Source: Rhodothermales bacterium
GTDB lineage: Bacteria; Bacteroidota; Rhodothermia; Rhodothermales; VXPQ01
Length of the DNA stretch: 32,099 nucleotides
Reading direction: 5' to 3'
Assembly: GCA_022821845.1 (NCBI GenBank)
Contig: JAJECT010000045.1
Location: forward strand, 1-32,099
This document shows positions 1 through 7,038 of this stretch, one piece after another. The notes under the pieces were generated by a model. It saw only the letters and a program-made list of their open reading frames with translations, did no database searches and was not told where the DNA came from. Both the position numbers and the translations under genes were made by a program. The stretch's first letter is position 1. Each line of letters starts with the position of its first letter.

Positions 1-93
1 GTAAACAGGTTCATGCGCTTGCATGCGTATTCGGGGCCCGATGTTTTGCGAAAAGGCGCACCCAACCCCCGGGCAACGCCGTCTTAATTTGTA

Positions 94-1209
94 TCAGACA
101 TATCCGAAAATCGGGGGGAAGGCCGCTGCCACGCACGCGGCCCAGATTGCGTATGCCGGGAGGTAGCTGGTCTCCCAGCGTTCCAGGGCAGCGAAGGAGC
201 CTGCGCCGCGTAGAAAACGAGCGTACAGCCAGGCAGACCAGGCCAGATTAACCAGCAGTAGCAGGTTCATGCCCAGCGCCGCCGCTTTGTTCGGGCTGAA
301 TCCAAACTCCGATATGCGGGCCGCAATGGACGCGAGCGCCACGATATCCACGACCAGGGCCAGCGCGACGAGCGCGAGTTGAATCCGGTCGAACAGGCCC
401 GGCTTTTGTTCGGGATCCCGCGCCGATACGGCGTACAGCAAAAGGCCGAGTACCACGACGAGTAAAAGGTCGCACGCGATCAGCGCCTCGCGCTCTACGG
501 CAAGGACATTCCCCGTCCATACCATGGCGCCCAGAAAAACAAGCAGCACGAGCGCGAAAAGCGGCGTGAACAGGCGCGTCAGCAAAGGCGCGACATGGAC
601 CATCGCACGCTGCTTCGTTTCCGCCAGAGAGGCGCTTATGAGCACGGCCCCCATTGCGCCGCAAGGGATCATCCAGTTGGTAATGAAAAATTCGGCGTCC
701 AGGTCGATCGCCGCGAACAGGAACATCGTAAGGCCCGACAGTACGCCGCCGCCCAGCGCGATAAGCACGTAGTACAGAAACATTTCCCCGGAAAACCGGA
801 CAAAATCCATGCGTTTCGAGCGGTTGCTCCATGCGCCGCCGCCGTACGCAACGCCAATGGCGAGCCATAGCGCGATGGGCAGGTGCAATACGGCGAGTAT
901 CTCCGCGTCGCCTTCCGGCTGGAAGGGGTAAAGATTGACCAGCGCGGCCGCCGCGCCGAAAGCCACCGCAATCCACAAACAGGTTTTCATTGGGAGATCG
1001 CGCTTCCAGGCGAAATATCCGGCCAGAAACGGGAACGCAAACAGGCTCATGTTGCGGGCGTAAAATGTTTCGTTCCCGTCTTCCATCGACAGGCCGAAAA
1101 ACGCTGGTATCTTTATGGCCAACGCCGCAAGGGTCGCAAGCGCAAGGACCATGACGATTTCCTGACGCGTTGCGCTCAGGTCCGCGCCGCCGTTCTTCGT
1201 TGCGTCCAT
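94..1209 (-). CDS. Multi-pass inner-membrane protein, possibly DUF4153-like
   Basis: The 371-residue product is almost entirely hydrophobic, with roughly ten membrane-spanning stretches separated by short charged loops. It begins with a short polar N-terminus (MDATKNGGAD) and then a first membrane segment. The loop and helix around residues 205-230 (LLTRLFTPLFALVLLVFLG) recall DUF4153-type membrane proteins, but this is a memory-based resemblance and no catalytic motif is visible. An AGGAG Shine-Dalgarno sequence lies a few bases upstream of the chosen ATG, which supports this start. It is the last gene of a leftward run after two TonB-C-domain proteins, so it may be cotranscribed with them. 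Transporter or envelope roles are equally possible; function is unknown. The coding call is firm, the family call weak. Confidence 0.75.
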   Translation of the reverse strand: MDATKNGGADLSATRQEIVMVLALATLAALAIKIPAFFGLSMEDGNETFYARNMSLFAFPFLAGYFAWKRDLPMKTCLWIAVAFGAAAALVNLYPFQPEGDAEILAVLHLPIALWLAIGVAYGGGAWSNRSKRMDFVRFSGEMFLYYVLIALGGGVLSGLTMFLFAAIDLDAEFFITNWMIPCGAMGAVLISASLAETKQRAMVHVAPLLTRLFTPLFALVLLVFLGAMVWTGNVLAVEREALIACDLLLVVVLGLLLYAVSARDPEQKPGLFDRIQLALVALALVVDIVALASIAARISEFGFSPNKAAALGMNLLLLVNLAWSAWLYARFLRGAGSFAALERWETSYLPAYAIWAACVAAAFPPIFGYV

Positions 1210-1262
1210 GCGTTTTCTCCTGAATGGTGTTTGCGGTTGCCGCTGGCGAGGCTACTGCGGGG

Positions 1263-1832
1263 TTATCGGATTCCGCCGCGCGGGGTTACATACGTTTGCG
1301 TATTCAGATGCCACGACAGGGGTAACTGCATCTGAACCCTGATCGGCCTGCGATGCACGATGCCATCCGGCGTCAATTCCAGTTGCACGCCCGGCTTGTA
1401 TCTCGCCAGGCGGGCGATACGCAGGGCTTCTTCGTCCAGGCCGCCGCCAATGGGCTTATCGACTACGGCGTTTTCTACATGTCCCTCTTCGTTGACATCG
1501 AACAATACCACAAGTTTTCCCTGAATACCATTTTGCATAGCAGACTCGGGATAGATCATTTTCGCAAGCAAGGCTTTGATGCCTCCAATCAATTCGGGCG
1601 GCTCTTTTCCAATAATCCAGGCCTGGTCTTCCGGAAATGTCGGCTTTCTTTTCAAAGGCCCCTGCGACAGCGCTTCCAGCGGGGCGGTTTTCAATGGCTC
1701 GATGGGTACCGCCTTTGCTGCCTCCCTCGCTTTTTGCTCCGCCTGGCCCAGCGCTTCGGGGCACGAACTCCCAATCAGGACTGCGGCGACAAGGACGGGC
1801 CACGCTTTCCATGTGGATCGTTTTCTGCGCAT
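1263..1832 (-). CDS. Secreted TonB C-terminal-domain protein (paralogue 1)
   Basis: The product is 189 residues from the ATG at 1830-1832. I prefer this over the upstream ATG at 1880 because it places a lipophilic signal sequence (KAWPVLVAAVLIG) directly behind basic residues RRKR. A GAGG stretch lies just upstream. The C-terminal half carries a TonB-type domain: ELIGG, IYPESAMQNGIQGKLVV, a FDVNEEGHV strand, GGGLDEEALR and ARYKPG. TonB C-domains normally contact TonB-dependent receptors from the periplasm. Here the usual N-terminal anchor and long proline-rich spacer are missing and no exbB/exbD is nearby. It is therefore probably a soluble or lipid-anchored periplasmic protein (a Cys lies near the signal end, SSCPEA) rather than a working energy transducer. 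It has a neighbouring paralogue. Confidence 0.85.
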   Translation of the reverse strand: MRRKRSTWKAWPVLVAAVLIGSSCPEALGQAEQKAREAAKAVPIEPLKTAPLEALSQGPLKRKPTFPEDQAWIIGKEPPELIGGIKALLAKMIYPESAMQNGIQGKLVVLFDVNEEGHVENAVVDKPIGGGLDEEALRIARLARYKPGVQLELTPDGIVHRRPIRVQMQLPLSWHLNTQTYVTPRGGIR

Positions 1833-1932
1833 GTTCCTTGCCCTCGTCGAAAGTCGGCTATTTTTGAACGTCGGACGCAACCGACGTAAAGGGTGCGATG
1901 CGCACGGGCCTTTTCGGGCTGGCGGGCCGGCG

Positions 1933-2493
1933 CTACCAGGTCCAAAGCCGCTGGGGCAATTCCGGGCGGGGGACCTGGTGCAATATAAACGTAATGGGGA
2001 TGCTCATTTCCATTGGAACGGCCTTGCGAACCCAATTGCCGTCGGGGAGCATTTGTATCCTTGCGCCGGGTTTGAATCGCGCCTCGCGCACGACGCGCAG
2101 GGCTTCTTCGTCCAGGCCGCCCCCCGCACCCGCTGCCACGGCGGCTTGCTCTACGTAGCCCGCCTCGTTCACGACGAACGATATCGTCACCACGCCCTGG
2201 ATCCCCCTGTCGCGAGCCGACGGAGGGTACTGTACTTTCTCGATCAGTCCGGGGACTCCGCCGATCAATTCGGGGAGCGTTTCTATCGTCGGAAAGCCGC
2301 TGGAGGGCAAGAACAGCCGCGGCCTTGCGCTGGGTCGGTCCATTGCTTCCAGCGGGGCGTGGCGGACGGGTTGCAGGCGGGGTTCCGCTTGCGCCAGCGC
2401 CTGGGCTTGCGTTTCCGAAGAGAACATGCAGGTCAGGGCAGCCCCAAGCGCCAGCGCGGGCAGGCAGCGGCGCGCCAAGCGTTTTTTGCGCAT
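1933..2493 (-). CDS. Secreted TonB C-terminal-domain protein (paralogue 2)
   Basis: The 186-residue product starts with a classic signal peptide: basic MRKKRLARR, a hydrophobic core and a likely cut after TQAQA. An AGGGGG ribosome-binding-like stretch precedes the ATG. The remainder is a TonB C-terminal domain with the same landmarks as the next gene downstream: PELIGG, VQYPPSARDRGIQGVVTISF, VNEAGYV, GGGLDEEALRVVREARFKPG and a final strand with PITF. The two genes are tandem paralogues about 100 bp apart, in the same direction and sharing domain order, so duplication is likely. As in its partner, there is no membrane-crossing anchor and no ExbBD partner. A periplasmic role in receptor or envelope function is inferred, not shown. 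Confidence 0.87.
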   Translation of the reverse strand: MRKKRLARRCLPALALGAALTCMFSSETQAQALAQAEPRLQPVRHAPLEAMDRPSARPRLFLPSSGFPTIETLPELIGGVPGLIEKVQYPPSARDRGIQGVVTISFVVNEAGYVEQAAVAAGAGGGLDEEALRVVREARFKPGARIQMLPDGNWVRKAVPMEMSIPITFILHQVPRPELPQRLWTW

Positions 2494-2535
2494 TTTTCGA
2501 TCCCCCTTTGCGTTTGGGTGTTCGGGTTTGCAGGT

Positions 2536-3222
2536 TCACCAGGCTGCGCCAAGCGCCTCGCACAGCCAGCGCTGAAAGGATGCCGCGCGCTGGCACAACG
2601 CTGCGAAACGGTCGATAAAATCTTCTGCAACAAGAGCCTCCTCCCCCACCGCCGCCACGCCAATGAAGTCTTTTCGCTTCAGGTCCTCGATCAGGGGATG
2701 GTTCGGGTCCGTTCCCCGAGGGGCTTTCTTGAGCGAATCGCCGGACAATTCGAACGCGGCGCGGAACGGCGCAGCGTCCCTTGCTTCCGTCCAGGCCTCG
2801 GGATCGTCCATGATGGACTGCCGGATCGCGACAAGCGCAGGCGCAGGCGGGCGCCATATGCCGCAGGCCGCAAAGGAGCCGCCCGGCTCGATATGCAGAT
2901 AAAAGCCAGGCGCATGGGCGTCCTTGCCTGCTTCGTGCCGGAAATGAATCCCCGTATGGGTTTTGTACGGGCTTTTGTCCTTCGAAAAGCGTACGTCCCG
3001 GTAGATGCGGAAAAGCGAACCGCCGACCGCGCGCGGATCGGCCCGGAAATGCGGACTGACGCTGCGGAGCGGCTCGGCGAAATCCGCGATGAAGCGCAAG
3101 GCGGGCTCCTTTACGTCTCTTTCGTAGCGGGGCTTATTGGCCTGGAACCAGTCCCGGTCGTTGTTCGCCGCCAATTCCTTGAGGAACCGGAGCGTGGCAG
3201 GGGTGAAATGAGAAACGGGCAT
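2536..3222 (-). CDS. DUF2461 (TIGR02453-type) family protein
   Basis: The 228-residue product matches the DUF2461 layout by eye. It opens with FTPATLRFLKELAANNDRDWF, then has RYERDVKEPALRF, a core GGSLFRIYRDVRFSKDKSPYKT, and GFYLHIEPGGSFAACGIWRP, which are the hallmark blocks of that family. Length is usual for the family (about 220-230). No signal peptide or membrane segment is present, so it is cytoplasmic. The biochemical function of DUF2461 is not known to me. It is the first gene of the leftward run that continues into the two TonB-domain genes, with only about 42 bp to the next start, so cotranscription is plausible. The region upstream (3223-3446) carries no other gene and runs into the tRNA promoter. 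Confidence 0.9.
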   Translation of the reverse strand: MPVSHFTPATLRFLKELAANNDRDWFQANKPRYERDVKEPALRFIADFAEPLRSVSPHFRADPRAVGGSLFRIYRDVRFSKDKSPYKTHTGIHFRHEAGKDAHAPGFYLHIEPGGSFAACGIWRPPAPALVAIRQSIMDDPEAWTEARDAAPFRAAFELSGDSLKKAPRGTDPNHPLIEDLKRKDFIGVAAVGEEALVAEDFIDRFAALCQRAASFQRWLCEALGAAW

Positions 3223-3376
3223 CGGGTCCGTACGGCGTTAATGGATGAGGCGATCCGTTCGTCAAGCCTTACTGTTCGGGAAATGGAAGGGTTCCGGGTT
3301 TAGCTGCCGGGCGGCGGCGGAAACAACGCTTCCACTCCATTCGCTACTTCTTCATAACGCGGGAATCGCGATTTTC

Positions 3377-3405
3377 TTGCTTTTCTCGGAATAAATTCGT
3401 ATTAT
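3377..3405 (+). promoter_or_regulatory. Candidate promoter of the initiator tRNA
   Basis: TTGCTT at 3377-3382 and TATTAT at 3400-3405 are separated by exactly 17 bases, and the -10 box ends about 40 bases before the tRNA. The -35 match is weak (3 of 6) and the -10 match good (5 of 6). The assignment is by pattern only. Confidence 0.4.
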
Positions 3406-3446
3406 GAGCGTTCTATACCGGGCGGCGCACGGCGTCGCGCATACAT

Positions 3447-3519
3447 CGCGGGGTGGAGCAGCTGGTAGCTCACCGGGCTCATAACCCGGAGGTCGCGGGT
3501 TCAAATCCCGCCCCCGCCA
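3447..3519 (+). tRNA. Initiator tRNA-fMet (anticodon CAT)
   Basis: All four arms fold by eye. The acceptor is 7 nt (CGCGGGG against CCCCGCC), the D-stem GAGC/GCTC, the anticodon stem CCGGG/CCCGG around loop CTCATAA, and the T-arm GCGGG-TTCAAAT-CCCGC. Three initiator hallmarks are visible: position 1 and 72 do not pair (C against C), the anticodon stem ends in three consecutive G-C pairs, and position 11-24 is A-T. The discriminator is A at 3519. The terminal CCA is not encoded and must be added after transcription. This is a single, isolated tRNA gene. Confidence 0.95.
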
Positions 3520-3829
3520 CTCACTATAAATAAGCCGGCGCTTCTGAAGAGAGGCGGCGGCGCAAGCGTGGGCGGCAAACGCATTGATTCCGTTCGTGAT
3601 TTTCAGCGGGCAGGCAAGGGTAGCGCGGGCAAAGGCGCGGACGCACTTTTCCGCTGCGCTCGCATGGCGTTCTGTAGCGCACGGCGCAGCGTAGCATATG
3701 TATCCCCAACTGCAACAGAATCCTGCCCCCGGCGGGGGATCGCGCCAGACGGTGAAATCCCAGAAGAGGAACAAGCCGGACCCTGAAGCGCGTATAGACA
3801 AGACGGAAACCCCCGCAAAGGCCGAAAAC

Positions 3830-4288
3830 ATGGCGAAGGAGCCCGAACAGAACGCCCCCCTGACGATTACCCTTCCCGACTTCGTGCGCTACGAAGTGCG
3901 GGAAGGAATCAGCGTAGTACACGCCGAGAGCGCGGAGCGATTCGCCGAAATGCAAACCGAGAACGCGGAGCGATTCGCCGCAATGCAAGCCGAGAGCGCG
4001 GAGCGATTCGCCGAAATGCAAACCGAGAACGCGGAGCGATTCGCCGAAATCAGGGTAGAGTTTGCGAACGAATGGAAAAAACAATTCAGGATAATTCTTA
4101 CCGCATTGGCTGTTATGACGGCTATTATCGGGTTGCTTATTCGTTTTCTGGAACCTGCGGCGCCAGCATATCCGCCTGTCATAATCCATTCGCCCCCGGC
4201 CCCTACGGTTACGGAAACGCCCGTCCCTGCGGCTACAGAAACGCCCGCCGCCGATCCGCCTGCACCGCTTCCCCTGGATGCGGAGTAA
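3830..4288 (+). CDS. Membrane-anchored coiled-coil protein with 11-residue repeats
   Basis: I do not recognise the family. From the ATG at 3830 the product is 152 residues: a short N-terminus, four consecutive 11-residue repeats of the form E(S/N)AERFAEMQT at about residues 33-76, a basic/aromatic connector (EWKKQF), one strong transmembrane helix (IILTALAVMTAIIGLLIRFL), and a tail of about 45 residues rich in Pro, Thr and Ala containing a TETP repeat. Eleven-residue periodicity is typical of hendecad coiled coils, so oligomerisation next to the membrane is likely. A longer start at 3698 is possible (196 residues). An AAAGG stretch 12 bases upstream favours 3830 slightly. The general plan recalls small CCDC90/DUF1640-like membrane coiled-coil proteins, but that is only a resemblance. 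Confidence 0.7.
   Translation: MAKEPEQNAPLTITLPDFVRYEVREGISVVHAESAERFAEMQTENAERFAAMQAESAERFAEMQTENAERFAEIRVEFANEWKKQFRIILTALAVMTAIIGLLIRFLEPAAPAYPPVIIHSPPAPTVTETPVPAATETPAADPPAPLPLDAE
3926..4057 (+). repeat. Four tandem 33-bp coding repeats
   Basis: There are four in-frame units at 3926-3958, 3959-3991, 3992-4024 and 4025-4057. Units 1 and 3 are identical at the base level. Units 2 and 4 match until the last third of unit 4. The array is therefore best read as a recent 66-bp duplication inside the coiled coil of the preceding gene, with slippage-prone length. Confidence 0.9.
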
Positions 4289-4500
4289 CCCCCCGAAATG
4301 AAATGCTTGGGTTTCTCGCAACCGCTGGAAAAGCAATAATCGACAATTATTAAAGCCATTGTCGAGCTTGGCAGAACTCTGGTCGCAATCATAGCGGTCG
4401 CCGCATACGAACGCAGGAACCCGACAAATGCTCGCTAATTAATGTGCGAACGTGTCCCGCACTTTGTTGGCACAGAGGGCGTGTCGTTCGAAAAAAAAGC

Positions 4501-5346
4501 ATGTTCGATACTATAAAGCGGGGAGACTGCGTCGAGTTGATGGCCGAAATGCCGGACGGCTGCGTCGATCTGGTCATAACCGACCCGCCGTTCGCCATTG
4601 ATTTCAAGGCGGCGCGAAACAATTACAACCGCAAGGAGAGCCGCGTCCTGAAGGGGTATGGCGAGGTTGCGGGCAGCGAGTACCAGGCTTTCACGCTGGC
4701 CTGGCTTGCGGAAGCCACGCGCTTGCTGAAGGCGTCGGGCAGCATGTACATTTTCTCCGGGTGGAACCACCTGAAAGAAATCCTTATCGCCATCGACGAA
4801 TGCAAGCTGACCACGGTCAATCACCTGATCTGGAAGTACCAGTTCGGTGTGGTGACCAAGCGCAAGTACGTAACGTCGCATTATCATTGCCTGTTTGTCT
4901 GCAAGGACGACAAGCAGCGTTATTTCGACCCGTATTGCCGTTTCGACAAGGATGCCAAAGCCCCCGGGGGCGGGTCCGCGCACTACAAGGACAAGGAAGA
5001 CGTGTGGCAAATCAACCGGGAGTACTGGACCGGGGCGGTCAAGACGCCAACCAAACTGCCGTCTGCGCTGATTGAGAAGATTCTCGACTACTCGAGCCGG
5101 GAAGGAGATGTTGTGATGGATCCATTCCTCGGTTCCGGTCAGGTGGCCGTCGTAAGCAAGGCGAAGGGCCGGCGCTACTTGGGCTTCGAGATCGTGCCGG
5201 ATTACTACGAGTTTGCGCGTGCCCGCCTGGAGTCCGGGGAATATCTTATCCGGCAACCGAAAAAAGCCGAGACAGGGCATCTTTTCGGCGATGAGGCAAC
5301 GCGCGTTATGCCACCCTTGCGGGCGCGTATGTACGAACCATTTTGA
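4501..5346 (+). CDS. Orphan N4/N6-type DNA methyltransferase, beta-class-like order
   Basis: The 281-residue product has the catalytic motif TDPPF at residues 27-31 and the S-adenosylmethionine-binding motif DPFLGSG at 207-213. The catalytic motif thus comes first, the order expected of beta-class amino-methyltransferases (PF01555-like). Further family blocks are SGSMYIFSGWNHL, VTKRKYVTSHYHCLFVCK and the ending GRRYLGFEIVPDYYEFARARL. The enzyme would methylate the amino group of adenine or cytosine in a short DNA target. No restriction endonuclease gene is adjacent, so it is an orphan by context. The ATG at 4501 is chosen because the conserved MFDTIKRGDC start follows it; an upstream ATG at 4444 would only add an unconserved leader. 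No clear Shine-Dalgarno sequence is visible. The 212-bp gap before it shows nothing recognisable. Confidence 0.92.
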   Translation: MFDTIKRGDCVELMAEMPDGCVDLVITDPPFAIDFKAARNNYNRKESRVLKGYGEVAGSEYQAFTLAWLAEATRLLKASGSMYIFSGWNHLKEILIAIDECKLTTVNHLIWKYQFGVVTKRKYVTSHYHCLFVCKDDKQRYFDPYCRFDKDAKAPGGGSAHYKDKEDVWQINREYWTGAVKTPTKLPSALIEKILDYSSREGDVVMDPFLGSGQVAVVSKAKGRRYLGFEIVPDYYEFARARLESGEYLIRQPKKAETGHLFGDEATRVMPPLRARMYEPF

Positions 5347-5374
5347 AGCCGGACATCATCTTAAAACAAGTCAG

Positions 5375-5391
5375 ACCTTAATTTTTAAGGT
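5375..5391 (+). terminator. AT-rich hairpin after the methyltransferase
   Basis: ACCTTAA and TTAAGGT form a perfect 7-bp stem around a TTT loop, 29 bases past the methyltransferase stop, with T-rich sequence following. It could end methyltransferase transcription. The weak stem keeps confidence low. Confidence 0.4.
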
Positions 5392-5423
5392 TTCAAATTT
5401 TTCAACCTAATATTTTTAATCAT

Positions 5424-5453
5424 TTGCAGATAATTACTTTTGGTTTGTATATT
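5424..5453 (+). promoter_or_regulatory. Candidate promoter for the ammonium transporter
   Basis: TTGCAG at 5424-5429 and TATATT at 5448-5453 are 18 bases apart in a locally AT-rich stretch about 95 bases before the amt start. A convincing sigma-54 promoter, which often drives amt genes, was looked for and not found. Confidence 0.35.
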
Positions 5454-5546
5454 CAACAGACGTGGCCCGTCGCTTTCCTTTGCCTCTTTTGGGATGGGCC
5501 CGCCGTAGCCCGCTGAAACTTTCCAGATCGAACCGGAGGAACCTCC

Positions 5547-6941
5547 ATGCAACGCGATTTATCCGGTATTTCTCGTAAAACGCTGCGCCGCGCCCCCATC
5601 GGCTTGTGCGGTCTCGTAGCCGTACTCCTTCTCGCCGTACCCGCTGCGCAAGGCCAAAGCATGATGGGCGCCGAAGCCCAGTTCGTGCTGAACACGTTCT
5701 CCTTTCTGGTCTGGGGCGCCCTGGTGATGTGGATGTGCGCCGGCTTCACGATGCTGGAGGCCGGGTCTGTGCGCACGAAGAACGCCTCGGTGATTTGCCT
5801 GAAAAACGTGGGCCTCTACTCGATCGCCGGGCTGACGTTTTACCTCGTCGGCTACAATATCATGTATGTCGGCGTGGAGCCGGGCAGCTGGTTCGGGTCC
5901 CTCAAATTATTCTACGGAACCTCTGCGGACGAAGTCGCGCTGCTCAGCGGGCAGAGCGAAGCCGCCGCCAGCGTGATCGGCAGTGGCCATTCGGTCATGT
6001 CGAACTGGTTCTTTCAGATGGTGTTCGTGGGGACCACCGCCTCCATCGTATCCGGCGCGCTGGCCGAGCGCGTCAAGTTATGGTCCTTTTTCGTGTTCAT
6101 CGCCATCCTGACCATGGTGATCTACCCCATCGTCGGGGCCTGGACCTGGGGCGGCGGATGGCTGGCCGCCATGGGCTTTCAGGATTTCGCAGGATCCACT
6201 ATCGTGCATTCGACGGGAGGCTGGGCGGCGCTTGCCGGGGTGCTCATCGTGGGCGCGCGCAAGGGCAAATTCCGAAAAAACGGGGACGTCAAGATCACGC
6301 CGCCCTCCAATGTGCCTGCGGTAACGCTGGGCGTGTTCATCCTGTGGCTTGGCTGGTTCGGCTTTAACGGCGGTTCGCAGTTGGCCCTCGGCGGCGCGGC
6401 GGACGCCGTAGCGATCAGCAACATTCTTGTGAACACGAACCTTGCCGGCGCGGCGGGTTTCGTGGCCGCTATTTTCCTGTCGCGTCCGCTTTTGGGGCGC
6501 GTGGATTTGCTCGCCAGCCTGAACGGCGCGCTTGCGGGTCTCGTAGCGATCACCGCCGGGCCCGACATCGTGTCGCATCAATGGGCCGTGTTCATCGGCG
6601 CAGTGGGCGGCGCCCTGTGCGTCGTCGGATTGAAGGCGCTGGAGCGGTTCCGGGTGGACGACGTGGTCGGCGCCGTGCCCGTGCACCTGTTCTCCGGCAT
6701 CTGGGGAACGCTGGCCGTCTGCATTGCCGCGGGCGGCAACTTCGGCGTGCAGCTCGTTGGCGTACTGGCCGTTGGCGTTTTTGCGTTCGCCTCCTCCTGG
6801 CTCGTCTGGATGGCCATCGACAAAACCATGGGGGTCCGCATCTCCAAGAACGTCGAGGAGTTGGGACAGGACGTGGCGGAACTGGGCATCGAGGCGTACC
6901 CGGAATTCGTCGTCATTCCAGACCTAGACGACGAAGACTGA
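5547..6941 (+). CDS. amt: Ammonium transporter, Amt/MEP/Rh family
   Basis: The 464-residue product begins with a cleavable-looking signal sequence (about residues 1-36, ending PAAQGQS). It continues with about eleven membrane helices, as in the trimeric Amt channels that conduct ammonia/ammonium. Family blocks are WGALVMWMCAGFTMLEAG, MSNWFFQMVFVGTTASIVSG, DFAGSTIVHSTGGWAALAG and FGFNGGSQL. The twin pore histidines fall at H221 (IVHSTGG) and H380 (PVHLFSGIWG). The C-terminal cytoplasmic tail, which interacts with PII regulators in known Amt proteins, is present and ends in an acidic DLDDED. An excellent Shine-Dalgarno GGAGG lies just upstream of the ATG. The commonly linked PII gene glnK is absent on both sides, so PII control, if any, comes from elsewhere. 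Confidence 0.96.
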   Translation: MQRDLSGISRKTLRRAPIGLCGLVAVLLLAVPAAQGQSMMGAEAQFVLNTFSFLVWGALVMWMCAGFTMLEAGSVRTKNASVICLKNVGLYSIAGLTFYLVGYNIMYVGVEPGSWFGSLKLFYGTSADEVALLSGQSEAAASVIGSGHSVMSNWFFQMVFVGTTASIVSGALAERVKLWSFFVFIAILTMVIYPIVGAWTWGGGWLAAMGFQDFAGSTIVHSTGGWAALAGVLIVGARKGKFRKNGDVKITPPSNVPAVTLGVFILWLGWFGFNGGSQLALGGAADAVAISNILVNTNLAGAAGFVAAIFLSRPLLGRVDLLASLNGALAGLVAITAGPDIVSHQWAVFIGAVGGALCVVGLKALERFRVDDVVGAVPVHLFSGIWGTLAVCIAAGGNFGVQLVGVLAVGVFAFASSWLVWMAIDKTMGVRISKNVEELGQDVAELGIEAYPEFVVIPDLDDED

Positions 6942-6955
6942 GGACTGGGCAGAAA

Positions 6956-6980
6956 CGGCCCTCCGGCAGGCAGTGGGCCG
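6956..6980. terminator. Possible bidirectional hairpin between convergent genes
   Basis: CGGCCC and GGGCCG form a 6-bp stem around 13 bases in the 97-bp gap between the stops of the convergent amt and first NCS2 gene. There is no T-run, so an intrinsic terminator is only possible. Confidence 0.3.
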
Positions 6981-7038
6981 GAACCCTTGCAATCCGGCAA
7001 GCACTGCGCAGATGGCGCGCTTGCAAGTATCGCCGCGG

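Noticed and set aside
1576..3303. Long plus-strand open frame opposite the TonB and DUF2461 genes
   Set aside because: It is a high-GC antisense frame with Arg- and Gly-rich noise. The minus strand encodes clear protein families.
3926..4057. CRISPR-like array
   Set aside because: The repeats are direct, contiguous and in frame, without spacers; they are coding coiled-coil repeats.
5424..5546. Sigma-54 promoter before amt
   Set aside because: A TGGC is present near 5463, but no GC element at the required spacing.
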